Part shown: one piece after another, positions 1-9,616 of the stretch
Layout of the letters: each line of letters opens with the position of its first letter
How positions within the stretch are numbered: the first letter of the stretch is position 1
NCBI RefSeq assembly: GCF_027923705.1
Contig: NZ_AP026442.1
Location: forward strand, 1,798,001 to 1,862,000
Direction of reading: 5' to 3'
Source of the DNA: Cellulomonas sp. NTE-D12
Lineage (GTDB): Bacteria > Actinomycetota > Actinomycetes > Actinomycetales > Cellulomonadaceae
Length of the DNA: 64,000 nt
Notes under the pieces: model-generated
What the model saw: the letters and a program-made list of their open reading frames with translations, nothing else
What the model was told of the DNA's origin: nothing
Database searches by the model: none
Made by a program: the position numbers and the translations under genes

Positions 1-1940
1 ACGGACACCCGTGCGCGCACGCCGGACGGCAGCACCGACTCGCGGTACTCCTCGTCCTGCTCGGCGAACCACTCGAGGCACGGCGCGGAGACCACGCGAG
101 TCGGCACGCCGTCCGCCTCGAGCTGCTCACGTGCGGCCACGGCCAGCTGCACCTCGGAACCGGTCCCGATCAGGATCACGTCCGGGGTCCCGGTGGACGC
201 CTCGACCAGGGTGTAGGCGCCGCGCGTCACCCCGTCGGTGGTCGCGAAGCCCTGCTCGCCGCGGGGGAACGTCGGCACGTTCTGCCGCGTGAGGATCAGG
301 CCGACCGGGCCGTCGGTGCGCTCGAGCGTGGCCCGCCAGGCGGCAGCCGTCTCGTTGGCGTCGGCGGGCCGGACGACGGCCAGGCCTGGGATCGCACGCA
401 GCGCGGTCAGGTGCTCCACCGGCTGGTGCGTCGGGCCGTCCTCGCCGAGGCCGATCGAGTCGTGCGTCCAGACGTAGACCGTCGGGATGCCCATCAGGGA
501 CGCCAGCCGGACGGCGCCGCGCATGTAGTCCGAGAACTGCAGGAACGTGCCGCCGTAGGCGCGGGTCAGACCGTGCAGCACGATGCCGGACACGATGGCG
601 CCCATCGCGTGCTCGCGGATGCCGAAGTGCAGGGTCCGGCCGTACTCGTCGCCGGCGAACTCCTTGGTGGAGCGCTTGGACGGGATGAAGCTCGGCTCGC
701 CCTTCATCGTCGTGTTGTTGGAGCCGGCGAGGTCGGCGGAGCCGCCCCACAGCTCCGGCAGCACGGGAGCGAGAGCGGAGAGCACGTCGCCGGAGGCGGC
801 CCGGGTGGCGACGGCCTTGCTGGCGGGGAACACGGGCAGGGCGTCCGTCCAGCCCTCGGGCAGCTCGTGAGCCGACAGCCGGTCCAGCAACGCGGCCCGG
901 TCCGGGTTCGCGGCGCGCCAGGCGTCCAGCTTCTCCTGCCACCGGGCGCGCTCGGCCTTGGCCTTCTCGGCCAGGGAGCCACGGGTGTGCTCGAGCACGG
1001 CTGGGTCGACGTCGAAGTTCTTGTCCGGGTCGAACCCGAGCTCCTCCTTCAGGCCCCGGACGGAGTCGCCCCCGAGCTTCGAGCCGTGGGCGGCGTGCGA
1101 GTTGGTCTTGCCCGGCGTCGGCCAGGCGATCAGCGTGCGCAGCGCGATGAACGACGGCCGGTCGGTGACGGCCTTGGCCGCCTCGATCGCCGCGGCCAGG
1201 GCGTCGACGTCCTCGACGTAGCCGTCGGCGCCGCCGACCGTCCAGTCCACCAGCTGGGTGTGCCAGCCGTAGGCGGCGTACCGGGCCAGCACGTCCTCGT
1301 TGAACGCGATCTGGGTGTCGCCCTCGATGGAGATGTGGTTGTCGTCCCAGATGACGACGAGGTTGCCGAGGTCCTGGGTGCCGGCGATCGAGGACGCCTC
1401 GCCGCTGATGCCCTCCTCGAGGTCACCGTCGGAGGCGATCACGTAGACCATGTGGTCGAACGGGCTGGTGCCGGGTGCGGCATCGGGGTCGAGCAGGCCG
1501 CGCTCGCGGCGTGCCGCCATCGCGAAGCCGACGGAGGACGCGATGCCCTGGCCGAGCGGCCCGGTGGTGATCTCCACGCCCTTGGTGTGCCGGAACTCGG
1601 GGTGGCCGGGCGTCTTGGAGCCCCAGGTGCGCAGGGCCTCGATGTCGGACAGCTCGAGGCCGAACCCGCCCAGGTAGAGCTGGATGTACTGCGTCAGGCT
1701 GGAGTGGCCGGCGGAGAGGACGAACCGGTCCCGACCGAGCCAGTGGGTGTCCGCCGGGTCGTGCCGCATCACGTCGTGGTAGAGCAGGTAGGCGGCGGGA
1801 GCCAGGCTGATCGCCGTCCCGGGGTGCCCGTTGCCGACCTTCTCGACCGCATCCGCTGCGAGCACCCGGACGGTGTCGACAGCCTTCCGGTCCAGGTCGG
1901 TCCAGCCGACGGTGGTGGCCAGGGGAGCCTTCGCGTTCAC
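1..1940 (-). CDS. tkt: Transketolase, C-terminus cut by the window edge
   Basis: Transketolase moves two-carbon ketol units between sugar phosphates in the pentose phosphate pathway, using thiamine diphosphate. The visible part covers about 646 residues. It shows the N-terminal substrate region with GNGHPGTA, the cofactor motif [13 protein letters not shown] followed by a [10 protein letters not shown] stretch, and the pyrimidine domain with [17 protein letters not shown] and [12 protein letters not shown]. Only about 50 C-terminal residues should be missing beyond position 1. The start is a GTG at 1938-1940 (protein begins V-N-A-K-A-P-L) with GAGG just upstream. It is divergent from the heme O synthase gene, an order common in actinobacteria. 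Confidence 0.97.
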   Translation of the reverse strand, partial: MNAKAPLATTVGWTDLDRKAVDTVRVLAADAVEKVGNGHPGTAISLAPAAYLLYHDVMRHDPADTHWLGRDRFVLSAGHSSLTQYIQLYLGGFGLELSDIEALRTWGSKTPGHPEFRHTKGVEITTGPLGQGIASSVGFAMAARRERGLLDPDAAPGTSPFDHMVYVIASDGDLEEGISGEASSIAGTQDLGNLVVIWDDNHISIEGDTQIAFNEDVLARYAAYGWHTQLVDWTVGGADGYVEDVDALAAAIEAAKAVTDRPSFIALRTLIAWPTPGKTNSHAAHGSKLGGDSVRGLKEELGFDPDKNFDVDPAVLEHTRGSLAEKAKAERARWQEKLDAWRAANPDRAALLDRLSAHELPEGWTDALPVFPASKAVATRAASGDVLSALAPVLPELWGGSADLAGSNNTTMKGEPSFIPSKRSTKEFAGDEYGRTLHFGIREHAMGAIVSGIVLHGLTRAYGGTFLQFSDYMRGAVRLASLMGIPTVYVWTHDSIGLGEDGPTHQPVEHLTALRAIPGLAVVRPADANETAAAWRATLERTDGPVGLILTRQNVPTFPRGEQGFATTDGVTRGAYTLVEASTGTPDVILIGTGSEVQLAVAAREQLEADGVPTRVVSAPCLEWFAEQDEEYRESVLPSGVRARVS

Positions 1941-2139
1941 CACACCTCATTCCCGCCCGGGCAGGGCCGGACGACGACGTCGAGCGGCCCGCGGAGACCC
2001 GCGTCGGGGACGTTCGGACCGGCAGGCAACCGGCGCGCGTCGCGCCGACGGATGCTGCGCCACGAGCCTATCGCCCACCTCTGAGCACTCGCTGGGCGGG
2101 CACCAGGCGTGGGACGGCACCTCGGAGGCTGCGGCACCT

Positions 2140-2153
2140 GGGACTCAGGTCCC
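2140..2153. promoter_or_regulatory. Palindrome GGGAC-TCAG-GTCCC in the tkt/ctaB spacer
   Basis: A perfect 5-base inverted repeat with a 4-base spacer lies between the divergent tkt and ctaB starts, about 20 bases upstream of a possible -10 hexamer TAGCAT (2173-2178) for ctaB. Its arms and spacing match the core of the DevR/DosR box (GGGAC-N4-GTCCC). The flanking bases fit less well, so the regulator is not established. The rest of the 281-base spacer (1941-2221) shows no gene. Confidence 0.35.
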
Positions 2154-2221
2154 AATCACGACGGGCGATGCGTAGCATGACAACGCCCTAGGACGACGAG
2201 CCGACGATCGGACAGCACCGC

Positions 2222-3301
2222 GTGCGACTGACCAGCCCAGCGGAACAGGCGGGTGCGCCCGCGACGTCCGGAGCGCCCCACCACCCGTCCGCGGGCGGTG
2301 CCGGCCTGCGACGGCCGCCGTCGGGACCGGGAGCCGTCGGGGCCGTCGTGGGACCCGCAGGTCCGCACGGGCTGGTCGCGCTGCCGCCGGAGCCGGTCGG
2401 CTCGGGCCGCTGGGCACGGCTGCGGCACCGCATCGGGCTCTACGTGGCGCTGACGAAGCCGCGCGTGATCGAGCTGCTGCTGGTCACCACCGTGCCGACG
2501 ATGCTGCTGGCGCAGCGCGGGCTGCCGCCGCTGTGGCTGATCGCCGCCACGCTGGCGGGCGGTGCGGGCGGGGCAGGCGCCGCGAACGTCCTGAACTGCT
2601 ACATCGACCGGGACATCGACCGGGTGATGAACCGGACCCGTCGGCGGGCGACGGCCACCGGGGTGGTCAGTCCACGGGCGGCGCTGACGTTCGGCCTGGT
2701 GCTCGCCGCCGCGTCGCTGACGTTCCTGTGGCTGGTGGTGAACCCGGCGTCGGCCGTGCTCACCGCCGCCGCGATCCTGATCTACGTCGTCGGGTACACG
2801 CTGCTGCTGAAGCGGCGTACCCCGCAGAACATCGTGTGGGGCGGCGCCGCCGGCTGCTTCCCGGTGCTCATCGGATGGTCCGCGGTCACGGGCGGGGTCT
2901 CGTGGGCCGCGGCGCTGCTGTTCGGCGTCGTCTTCTTCTGGACGCCGCCGCACTACTGGCCGCTGTCGATGAAGTTCCGCCGGGACTACGCCGCCGCGGG
3001 CGTCCCGATGCTGCCGGTCGTGGCACCGGACCTGAAGGTCGCGCGCCAGATGCTGGGCTACGCCGTCGCGATGGTGGCGTGCAGCCTGCTGCTCGGTCCG
3101 GTGGCGCACCTGACCTGGGTGTACACGGTGGTGGCGGCGGTGCTGGGGCTGTGGTTCGTCGGCTCGTGCCTGACCCTGCTGCGGGCGGCCCGGGACCCCG
3201 AGCACCACCGGATGCGCGCCATGCGGGTGTTCCACCACTCGATCACGTACCTGACCCTGCTGTCCGTCGCCGTCTCGGTCGACGTGTTCCTGCCGTTCTA
3301 G
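2222..3301 (+). CDS. ctaB: Protoheme IX farnesyltransferase (heme O synthase)
   Basis: This UbiA-family membrane prenyltransferase attaches a farnesyl group to protoheme to give heme O, needed for haem-copper oxidases. The first 70 or so residues are a Pro/Gly-rich extension. After it come the family features: TKPRVIELL at the first membrane helix, the Mg-diphosphate motif [18 protein letters not shown], and the second motif [17 protein letters not shown]. Eight or nine hydrophobic segments are visible. At 359 residues it is longer than the usual 300 or so, entirely because of the N-terminus. The GTG start at 2222 lacks a strong ribosome site, so a more internal start is possible. Confidence 0.95.
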   Translation: MRLTSPAEQAGAPATSGAPHHPSAGGAGLRRPPSGPGAVGAVVGPAGPHGLVALPPEPVGSGRWARLRHRIGLYVALTKPRVIELLLVTTVPTMLLAQRGLPPLWLIAATLAGGAGGAGAANVLNCYIDRDIDRVMNRTRRRATATGVVSPRAALTFGLVLAAASLTFLWLVVNPASAVLTAAAILIYVVGYTLLLKRRTPQNIVWGGAAGCFPVLIGWSAVTGGVSWAAALLFGVVFFWTPPHYWPLSMKFRRDYAAAGVPMLPVVAPDLKVARQMLGYAVAMVACSLLLGPVAHLTWVYTVVAAVLGLWFVGSCLTLLRAARDPEHHRMRAMRVFHHSITYLTLLSVAVSVDVFLPF

Positions 3302-3320
3302 CGGTCACCGGGCCGCCCAG

Positions 3321-4259
3321 ATGAGCGAGGGTCCCCTGGCCGGGTCGCTCGACGCGTACCTGGCGCACCTGACGGTCGAGCGTGGCCTGTCCCGCAACAC
3401 CCTCGCGGCGTACCGGCGGGACCTGAGCCGGTACCTCGCGTTCCTGACCGGGCGCGGACGCACGGGACCGGAGGACGTGACCGAACGTGACGTGGAGGAC
3501 TACGTCCTGGCGGCGCGGACCGGTACCGACGGCGGCGCCGCCCTCTCTGCCGCATCGGCAGCGCGTGCCGTCGTGGCGGCCCGCGGCCTGCACCGCTTCT
3601 GGCTGCTCGAGGGCCTGGTGCCGGCGGACGTGGCGCACGACGTCCGTCCACCGGCGCAGCCGCGGCGGCTGCCCAAGGCGCTGTCGGTCGACGAGGTGGA
3701 GCGGCTGCTCGGCGCCGCGGGGCTCGGTGACGGCCCGGCCGCGCTGCGCGACCGGGCGCTCCTCGAGCTGCTCTACGCCACCGGGGCACGCATCTCCGAG
3801 GCGGTCGGTGCGGACGTCGACGACCTCGAGCTGGACGTCGGCCGTGCCTGGATCCGGGTGCTCGGCAAGGGTTCCAAGGAGCGGGTGGTGCCCGTCGGGC
3901 GCTTCGCGGCCGCGGCCCTCGAGGCGTACCTCGTGCGGGGAAGGCCGGCGCTGGCCGCCGCGGGGCGCGGGACGCCGGCGATCTTCCTCAACACGCGGGG
4001 CAGCCGGTTGTCCCGGCAGAGCGCCTGGTCAGCGCTCCGGACGGCGGCCGAGCGCGCGGGGCTGCCCGCCTCCGCCCACGTGTCGCCACACACGCTGCGG
4101 CACTCGTTCGCGACGCACCTGCTGGCGGGCGGTGCCGACGTCCGCGTCGTCCAGGAGCTGCTGGGCCACGCCTCGGTGACCACCACGCAGATCTACACGC
4201 TGGTCACGCCGGAGACGCTGCGCGAGGTCTACGCGGCGAGCCATCCGCGTGCTCGCTGA
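3321..4259 (+). CDS. xerD: Site-specific tyrosine recombinase XerD
   Basis: XerD works with XerC at dif to resolve chromosome dimers. The 312-residue protein has an N-terminal SAM-like core-binding domain (about 8-100) and a C-terminal catalytic domain. The catalytic set is complete: R157 in [10 protein letters not shown]186 in GKGSKER, H257 and R260 in HTLRHSFA, H283 in LLGHASVTT and the nucleophile Y292 in TQIYT. It lies 19 bases after ctaB and directly before parA-scpA-scpB, the usual actinobacterial order, which favours a housekeeping XerD over a phage integrase. Confidence 0.96.
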   Translation: MSEGPLAGSLDAYLAHLTVERGLSRNTLAAYRRDLSRYLAFLTGRGRTGPEDVTERDVEDYVLAARTGTDGGAALSAASAARAVVAARGLHRFWLLEGLVPADVAHDVRPPAQPRRLPKALSVDEVERLLGAAGLGDGPAALRDRALLELLYATGARISEAVGADVDDLELDVGRAWIRVLGKGSKERVVPVGRFAAAALEAYLVRGRPALAAAGRGTPAIFLNTRGSRLSRQSAWSALRTAAERAGLPASAHVSPHTLRHSFATHLLAGGADVRVVQELLGHASVTTTQIYTLVTPETLREVYAASHPRAR

Positions 4260-4336
4260 GCAGGTGCACGGTGGCCGGTCTGTCGCAGGCTGCCTCGGCA
4301 GGGGCTCCGGTAGGTTGTCCGCGTGGTGAACGCACG

Positions 4337-5197
4337 GTGAGCCAGACGACCGACACGCAACGGGATGCCGTCGGGCGTCCGCTGCCGGACTTCCCGGTCC
4401 CCACGTCCTTGGCCTCGCACGGACCCGCTCGCGTCATCGCGATGTGCAACCAGAAGGGTGGCGTCGGCAAGACGACCACCACGATCAACCTGGCCGCGGC
4501 GCTCGCCGAGTACGGCCGCACGGTGCTGGTGGTGGACTTCGACCCGCAGGGTGCGGCGTCCGTGGGGCTGGGCATCAGCCCGCACGAGCTGGACCACACC
4601 GTCTACAACCTGCTGATGGACCGGGGCGTCGGCTACGAGGACATCCTGCGGACCACGTCGGTCCCCGGCCTCGACCTGCTCCCCGCGAACATCGACCTGT
4701 CCGCTGCCGAGGTGCAGCTGGTCGGCGAGGTGGCCCGTGAGTCGGCGCTGGCCCGCGCGCTGCGTCCCGCGCTCGACTCGTACGACGTGATCCTGGTCGA
4801 CTGCCAGCCGTCGCTCGGCCTGCTCACCGTGAACGCCCTGACGTCGGCGCACGGCGTGCTGATCCCGCTCGAGTGCGAGTTCTTCGCGCTGCGCGGTGTC
4901 GCGCTGCTGGTGGAGACGATCGAGAAGGTGCGCGACCGCCTCAACCCCCGCCTGCAGGTGGACGGCATCCTCGCGACGATGTACGACTCGCGGACGCTGC
5001 ACGCCCGTGAGGTCGTCGCGCGGGTGCACGAGGCGTTCGGCGACACCTTGCTGCAGACCGTGATCGGTCGCACCGTGAAGTTCCCGGACGCGACGGTCGC
5101 GGCCGAGCCGATCACCACGTACGCCCCGACCCACTCCGGTGCGGCGGCCTACCGACAGCTGGCGCGCGAGCTCGTCGCCCGTGGCGACGCCGCCTGA
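4337..5197 (+). CDS. ParA/Soj-family chromosome-partitioning ATPase
   Basis: A Walker-type ATPase of the ParA/MinD superfamily, likely acting on the nucleoid with the condensin genes that follow. The deviant Walker A motif CNQKGGVGKTTTT lies near residues 37-49, with DFDPQGAAS after it and the second motif VILVDCQPSLGLLT. The start is uncertain. An in-frame GTG at 4271 would add 22 weakly conserved residues, whereas the GTG at 4337 has a possible -10 hexamer TAGGTT at 4311-4316 that would fit a short leader. There is no parB beside it, so this is probably the scp-linked paralogue and not the origin-proximal ParA. Confidence 0.93.
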   Translation: MSQTTDTQRDAVGRPLPDFPVPTSLASHGPARVIAMCNQKGGVGKTTTTINLAAALAEYGRTVLVVDFDPQGAASVGLGISPHELDHTVYNLLMDRGVGYEDILRTTSVPGLDLLPANIDLSAAEVQLVGEVARESALARALRPALDSYDVILVDCQPSLGLLTVNALTSAHGVLIPLECEFFALRGVALLVETIEKVRDRLNPRLQVDGILATMYDSRTLHAREVVARVHEAFGDTLLQTVIGRTVKFPDATVAAEPITTYAPTHSGAAAYRQLARELVARGDAA

Positions 5198-6098
5198 GGG
5201 CGCAGCCGCTCCGACGCAGCCCGTCGGCGACGTCGGCGCGCCCGTGGTCGACGGACCTATGGTCCGGGCCGGCCGCGGCGCGTTCGAGGTGCACCTCGAC
5301 GTCTTCTCCGGCCCGTTCGACCTGCTCCTCGGCCTGATCACGAAGCACCGGCTCGACATCACCGAGGTGGCGCTCGCGCAGGTGACCGACGAGTTCATCG
5401 CGCACATCCGCGAGGCGGGGCGCGACTGGGACCTGGGCCAGGCGTCGGAGTTCCTCGTCGTCGCCGCGACCCTCCTGGACCTCAAGGCCGCCCGGCTGCT
5501 GCCCACGGGTGAGGTCGAGGACGCGGAGGACCTGGAGCTGCTCGAGGCCCGGGACCTGCTGTTCGCCCGCCTGCTGCAGTACCGCGCGTACAAGGAGGTG
5601 GCGGCCGACTTCGGCCAGCGCCTGCTGACCGAGGGGCGGAGGTTCCCCCGGGCCGTCCAGCTGGAGCCGCACCTGGCGGCGCTGCTGCCCGAGCTCGTGT
5701 GGCAGCTGGGCGCCGAGCAGCTCGCCGCCCTGGCGGCCAAGGCGCAGGCCCCGCGTGCGGTCCCCCAGGTGGACCTGTCGCACCTGCACGCCCCACCGGT
5801 CAGCGTGCGGGAGCAGGCCGCGGTGCTGGTGGACCGGCTGCGGCGGCACAGCACGGCGACGTTCCGCTCGCTGGTGCAGGACGCGGAGTCGACGCTCGTC
5901 GTCGTCGCGCGGTTCCTCGGACTCCTCGAGCTGTTTCGCGAGTCGGCGGTCGCCTTCGAGCAGGTGGTCCCGCTGGGCGAGCTGACGGTGCGGTGGACCG
6001 GTACAGACGAGGGCGAGATCGCGGTGGCCGACGACTTCGACCAGCTCGAGGCGGACGACCAACCGGAGCAGAGCTCTGCGGAGGAGGGCACGGCATGA
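5181..6098 (+). CDS. scpA: Segregation and condensation protein A (kleisin)
   Basis: ScpA is the kleisin subunit that bridges SMC heads together with ScpB. The N-terminal SMC-neck contact region is clear in FSGPFDLLLGLITKHRLDITEVAL, given here only as positions 5305-5376, and a C-terminal winged-helix region ends the protein. The chosen GTG at 5181 begins V-A-T-P-P-E and overlaps the parA stop by 17 bases. An ATG at 5259 would remove 26 further variable residues. The acidic C-terminus ends in the ATGA overlap with scpB, which implies translational coupling. Confidence 0.93.
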   Translation: MATPPEGAAAPTQPVGDVGAPVVDGPMVRAGRGAFEVHLDVFSGPFDLLLGLITKHRLDITEVALAQVTDEFIAHIREAGRDWDLGQASEFLVVAATLLDLKAARLLPTGEVEDAEDLELLEARDLLFARLLQYRAYKEVAADFGQRLLTEGRRFPRAVQLEPHLAALLPELVWQLGAEQLAALAAKAQAPRAVPQVDLSHLHAPPVSVREQAAVLVDRLRRHSTATFRSLVQDAESTLVVVARFLGLLELFRESAVAFEQVVPLGELTVRWTGTDEGEIAVADDFDQLEADDQPEQSSAEEGTA

Positions 6099-6829
6099 AC
6101 GAGGACCACGTCGACGGTGCGGAGGCGGACGACGAGACCGAGGGGGAGACGCTCGGCGTGACGGCCGACGGTCCCGTCGCTGGCGCCGTCGAGCCGTCCG
6201 GCTCGCGCTCGAGCACCCCGCAGCCGGCGGCGGACGAGCTCGCGTTCGACGTCGACCAGCTGCCCGGCGGCGCGACGGCGACGCTCGAGGCCGTCCTGAT
6301 GGTGGCCGACGAGCCGGTGCCGGCCGTCCGCCTTGCCACCGTGCTGGCCCTGCCGGTCGATCAGGTCGAGCGGCTGCTGCACGAGCTCGCCGACGAGTAC
6401 GCCGGGCGGGACGGTGGCCGGCCCCGCGGGTTCGAGCTGCGCTCGGCAGCAGGCGGCTGGCGCATCTACTCGGCGCCTGCCTACGCGGACGTGGTGGGTC
6501 GGTTCGTGCTGGACGGGCAGTCCGCGCGGCTGACCCAGGCGGCGCTCGAGACCCTCGCCGTGATCGCGTACCGGCAACCGGTCACCCGCGGGCAGGTGTC
6601 GGCCGTGCGGGGGGTGAACGTCGACAGCGTGGTGCGCACCCTCGCGGCGCGCGGTCTGGTCGCCGAGGTGGGCACGGACCCGTCGAGCGGTGCGCTGTTG
6701 TACGCGACCACGGGATACTTCCTGGAGCGGATGGGCCTGTCGAGCCTCGACGAGCTGCCCCCGCTGGCGCCCTACCTGCCGGACATCGACGCGCTGGAGG
6801 GCCTCGACGGCAACGGAGGAGCGGCATGA
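6095..6829 (+). CDS. scpB: Segregation and condensation protein B
   Basis: ScpB dimers bind ScpA in the SMC-ScpAB condensin. The 244-residue product has a non-conserved acidic N-terminus (about 1-60) and then two winged-helix domains, with LEAVLMVADEPVP in the first and the family signature TQAALETLAVIAYRQPVTR followed by IRGVNVDS-like sequence in the second. The ATG at 6095 overlaps the scpA stop (ATGA) and follows GAGGAGGG at 6081-6088, which fixes the start. Its own stop again overlaps the next gene in an ATGA. Confidence 0.95.
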   Translation: MNEDHVDGAEADDETEGETLGVTADGPVAGAVEPSGSRSSTPQPAADELAFDVDQLPGGATATLEAVLMVADEPVPAVRLATVLALPVDQVERLLHELADEYAGRDGGRPRGFELRSAAGGWRIYSAPAYADVVGRFVLDGQSARLTQAALETLAVIAYRQPVTRGQVSAVRGVNVDSVVRTLAARGLVAEVGTDPSSGALLYATTGYFLERMGLSSLDELPPLAPYLPDIDALEGLDGNGGAA

Positions 6830-7803
6830 GCGACAACGGGACGACCGGAGGTGGTCGTGCACGGCGGTCGCCGCAGCCGGGAGGCCGGGGCGGATCGGGC
6901 GGTAGTGGCAGTGGCGGTGCCGGCGGGGGCACGCCTCGCGGTCGGGGCGGTGCGCCGCGAGGTGCAGCGCCAGGTGAGCGGCGGGGAGCATCCGCAGCCG
7001 GTCGACGCAGCGCGCCGGCCAGGGGCGGCGCCCGGCGCCCGGCGGCACCCGCCGTGCCCGAGCGGGACGTGCACGACCCCGAGGGCATCCGGCTGCAGAA
7101 GGTGCTCGCGGGCGCGGGCCTCGGCTCCCGGCGCGCGTGCGAGGAGCTGATCGCCGACGGACGGGTCAGCGTGGACGGTGTCGTCGTGCGCGAGCTCGGC
7201 GTGCGGATCGACCCGACGAAGGCCGTGGTGCACGTCGACGGCGAGCGCCTGCAGCTCGATGCGACCCTGGTCACGATCGCGCTGAACAAGCCGCGCGGCG
7301 TCGTCTCCACGATGCACGACCCGCAGGGTCGTCCGTCGCTGTCGGAGCTGGTGGCCGACCGCCCCGAGCGGCTGTTCCACGTCGGCCGGCTCGACGCCGA
7401 CAGCGAGGGCCTCATCCTGCTGACCAACGACGGCGAGCTCGCCCAGCGGCTGGCCCATCCGTCCTACGAGGTCGCCAAGACGTACGTCGCCGAGGTCGAG
7501 GGCGAGGTGCGGCCGTCGCTCGGCGCGGTGCTGCTGCGCGGGGTCGAGCTCGAGGACGGGCCCGTGCAGGTGGACCGGTTCCAGATCCTGCAGACCACGA
7601 ACCGCGCGAGCCTGGTCGAGGTGGAGCTGCACGAGGGTCGCAACCGCGTGGTGCGCCGGATGTTCGACGAGGTGGGGCACCCGGTGGTCCGGCTGGTCCG
7701 AACGAGGATCGGCCCGATCCGGCTGGGCGACCTGCCTCCGGGCCGCACGCGCGTGCTGGGGCGGGTGGAGCTCGGCACGCTGATGACGGCGGTGGGGATG
7801 TGA
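6826..7803 (+). CDS. rluB: 23S rRNA pseudouridine synthase, RluB type
   Basis: The enzyme converts a uridine of 23S rRNA (helix 89 region in studied RluB proteins) to pseudouridine. Residues 1-80 are a low-complexity Gly/Arg/Ala-rich tail, common in actinobacterial homologues. An S4 RNA-binding domain follows (GIRLQKVLAGAGLGSRRACEE), then the synthase domain with NKPRGVVST and the catalytic HVGRLDADSEGL, in which the first Asp, near residue 190, is the nucleophile. ELHEGRNRVVRRM closes the domain. Start and stop are both in 4-base overlaps with neighbours. Confidence 0.94.
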   Translation: MSDNGTTGGGRARRSPQPGGRGGSGGSGSGGAGGGTPRGRGGAPRGAAPGERRGASAAGRRSAPARGGARRPAAPAVPERDVHDPEGIRLQKVLAGAGLGSRRACEELIADGRVSVDGVVVRELGVRIDPTKAVVHVDGERLQLDATLVTIALNKPRGVVSTMHDPQGRPSLSELVADRPERLFHVGRLDADSEGLILLTNDGELAQRLAHPSYEVAKTYVAEVEGEVRPSLGAVLLRGVELEDGPVQVDRFQILQTTNRASLVEVELHEGRNRVVRRMFDEVGHPVVRLVRTRIGPIRLGDLPPGRTRVLGRVELGTLMTAVGM

Positions 7804-8909
7804 GCATCGCGACCCGTGGTCCGGTGCGGGTGGTCGGCACCGGGCTGCTCGGCGCGTCCGTCGGCCTCGGACTGCGGCGGCACGGCGTCGAGGTGCAGCT
7901 GACCGACCCGTCACGCACCGCCCTCGCGCTCGCCCGCGACGTCGGCGCAGGGACCCCGGCGGGTCCCGACGACCCGGAGCCGGTGCTGATCGTGGTCGCC
8001 GCGCCCCCGGACGTGACCGCAGACGTGGTGCGAGCCGAGCTGGCGGCGCACCCGACGGCGGTGGTCACCGACGTGGCGAGCGTCAAGGGCTACGTGCTGG
8101 CCGAGCTGCGGGGCGCTCGGGCCGACCTGCGCCGGTACGTCGGCTCGCACCCGATGGCGGGCCGCGAGCGGTCCGGTCCGTCCGCCGCCGTCCCGGACCT
8201 GTTCCTGGGACGGCCGTGGGTGATCGCCGACTCCGGCGTCTCGCACCCCGACGCCGTGCTCGCCGTGCGGGCGCTGGCGGTGGACCTGGGTGCGTTGCCG
8301 GTCGCCATGGACGCCTCGGAGCACGACGCCGCCGTCGCGAGCGTGTCCCACCTGCCGCAGCTGGCGGCCAGCCTGGTCGCGGCGCGGCTGCGCGACCTGG
8401 ACGACGCGGCGCTCGGGCTGGCCGGTCCCGGCGTCCGGGACGTCACCCGGATCGCCGCGAGCGACCCCGCGCTGTGGACCTCGATCCTGGCGGCGAACGC
8501 CCTGGCGGTGCGGTCCGTGCTGATGGAGGTCCGGTCGGACCTCGACGGCGTGATCGCCGCGCTGACCGACGCGGCCCTGGCCACCGGCCCGGAGGACGTC
8601 GCTCCGGGCGCCCTCAGCACGATCGCGCGCGCGATCTCCGCCGGGAACGCCGGCGTCGCCCGGATCCCGGGCAAGCACGGTGGTGCGCAGCGCGCCTACT
8701 CGGTGGTCAGCGTGCTGGTCCCGGACAGCCCGGGCGAGCTGGCCCGTTTGCTGGGCGACGTGGGGGCCGCCGGTGTCAACCTCGAGGACCTGCAGATCGA
8801 GCACGCCGCGGGCCGTCCGGTCGGCGTGGCGGAGATCTCGGTGCTGCCCGGCAGCGCCGAGCACCTGCACACCGAGCTGACGGCCAGGGGCTGGAGGGTG
8901 GTGCGGTGA
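7800..8909 (+). CDS. tyrA: Prephenate dehydrogenase with C-terminal ACT domain
   Basis: TyrA oxidatively decarboxylates prephenate in tyrosine synthesis. The N-terminal NAD(P) fold shows VGTGLLGASVGLGL near residues 10-23, followed by VTDVASVKG and the signature GSHPMAGRERSGP, whose His is catalytic in the family. The helical dimerisation domain has SHLPQLAASL. The last 70 residues (YSVVSVLVPDSPGELARLL onward) form an ACT domain, which suggests feedback control by tyrosine. The GTG at 7800 overlaps the rluB stop and the length (369 residues) is typical. Confidence 0.94.
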   Translation: MSIATRGPVRVVGTGLLGASVGLGLRRHGVEVQLTDPSRTALALARDVGAGTPAGPDDPEPVLIVVAAPPDVTADVVRAELAAHPTAVVTDVASVKGYVLAELRGARADLRRYVGSHPMAGRERSGPSAAVPDLFLGRPWVIADSGVSHPDAVLAVRALAVDLGALPVAMDASEHDAAVASVSHLPQLAASLVAARLRDLDDAALGLAGPGVRDVTRIAASDPALWTSILAANALAVRSVLMEVRSDLDGVIAALTDAALATGPEDVAPGALSTIARAISAGNAGVARIPGKHGGAQRAYSVVSVLVPDSPGELARLLGDVGAAGVNLEDLQIEHAAGRPVGVAEISVLPGSAEHLHTELTARGWRVVR

Positions 8910-9616
8910 ACTCGCCGTTGGTGGTGGCGATCGACGGACCGTCCGGGTCCGGCAAGTCGAGCGTGTCCCGGTTGGTGGCCCGGCACCTGCAGCTCGCGTA
9001 CCTGGACACCGGGGCGATGTACCGGGCGTCGACGTGGTGGTGCCTGCAGGAGGGTGTCCGGCTGGAGGACCAGGGTGCCGTGGCCGACCTGGTCCGTCGG
9101 ATGCCGCTGGTGATGGGGATGGATCCGATGGCTCCCGGCGTGCATGTCGGCGGTGTCGACGTGGCCGGACCGATCCGCGAGACGTGGGTCTCGGAGGCGG
9201 TCAGCAAGGTGGCGACGAACCTGGCGGTCCGGGCCGAGCTGAACCGCCGTCAGCGCGACCTGATCGACGCGGAGCGCGCCGTCGGTGGCTTCGCGCAGGG
9301 CCGCGGGGTGGTCGCGGAGGGCCGGGACATCACCACGGTGGTGGCGCCGGACGCCGACGTCCGGGTGCTGCTGACGGCCAGCGCAGAGGCGCGGCTCGCC
9401 CGCCGGGCACGCGAGCTGCACGGCAGCGCGTCGGCTGCGGCCGTCGAGGCCACCCGCGACCAGGTGCTGCGGCGGGACGCCGACGACTCGGCGGTGGTGG
9501 AGTTCCAGACGGCCGCGGACGGTGTGGTGACGGTGGACTCCTCGGACCTGGACCTGCTCGGGACCGTCGCCGCCGTCCTGGCGGTGGTGGCGCGCGTCTG
9601 CGGACGGACGGTGTGA
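8906..9616 (+). CDS. cmk: Cytidylate kinase
   Basis: Cmk phosphorylates CMP and dCMP. The P-loop is [11 protein letters not shown] at about residues 8-18, followed by LDTGAMYRA, the typical CMP-binding turn, and GRDITTVVAPDADVRVLLTAS in the core, with the LID region rich in Arg (RLARRARE). The length of 236 residues matches the family. The GTG at 8906 overlaps the tyrA stop and the stop overlaps the next GTG. The tyrA-cmk-plsC-der order is conserved in actinobacteria. Confidence 0.96.
   Translation: MNSPLVVAIDGPSGSGKSSVSRLVARHLQLAYLDTGAMYRASTWWCLQEGVRLEDQGAVADLVRRMPLVMGMDPMAPGVHVGGVDVAGPIRETWVSEAVSKVATNLAVRAELNRRQRDLIDAERAVGGFAQGRGVVAEGRDITTVVAPDADVRVLLTASAEARLARRARELHGSASAAAVEATRDQVLRRDADDSAVVEFQTAADGVVTVDSSDLDLLGTVAAVLAVVARVCGRTV

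Noticed and set aside
3321..4259. XerD read as a phage or island integrase
   Set aside because: The gene order with parA-scpAB and the lack of an adjacent tRNA or att repeat favour the chromosomal dimer-resolution enzyme.
4229..7048. A 939-residue minus-strand frame across parA, scpA and scpB
   Set aside because: It is the antisense mirror of conserved genes and has no recognisable domain.
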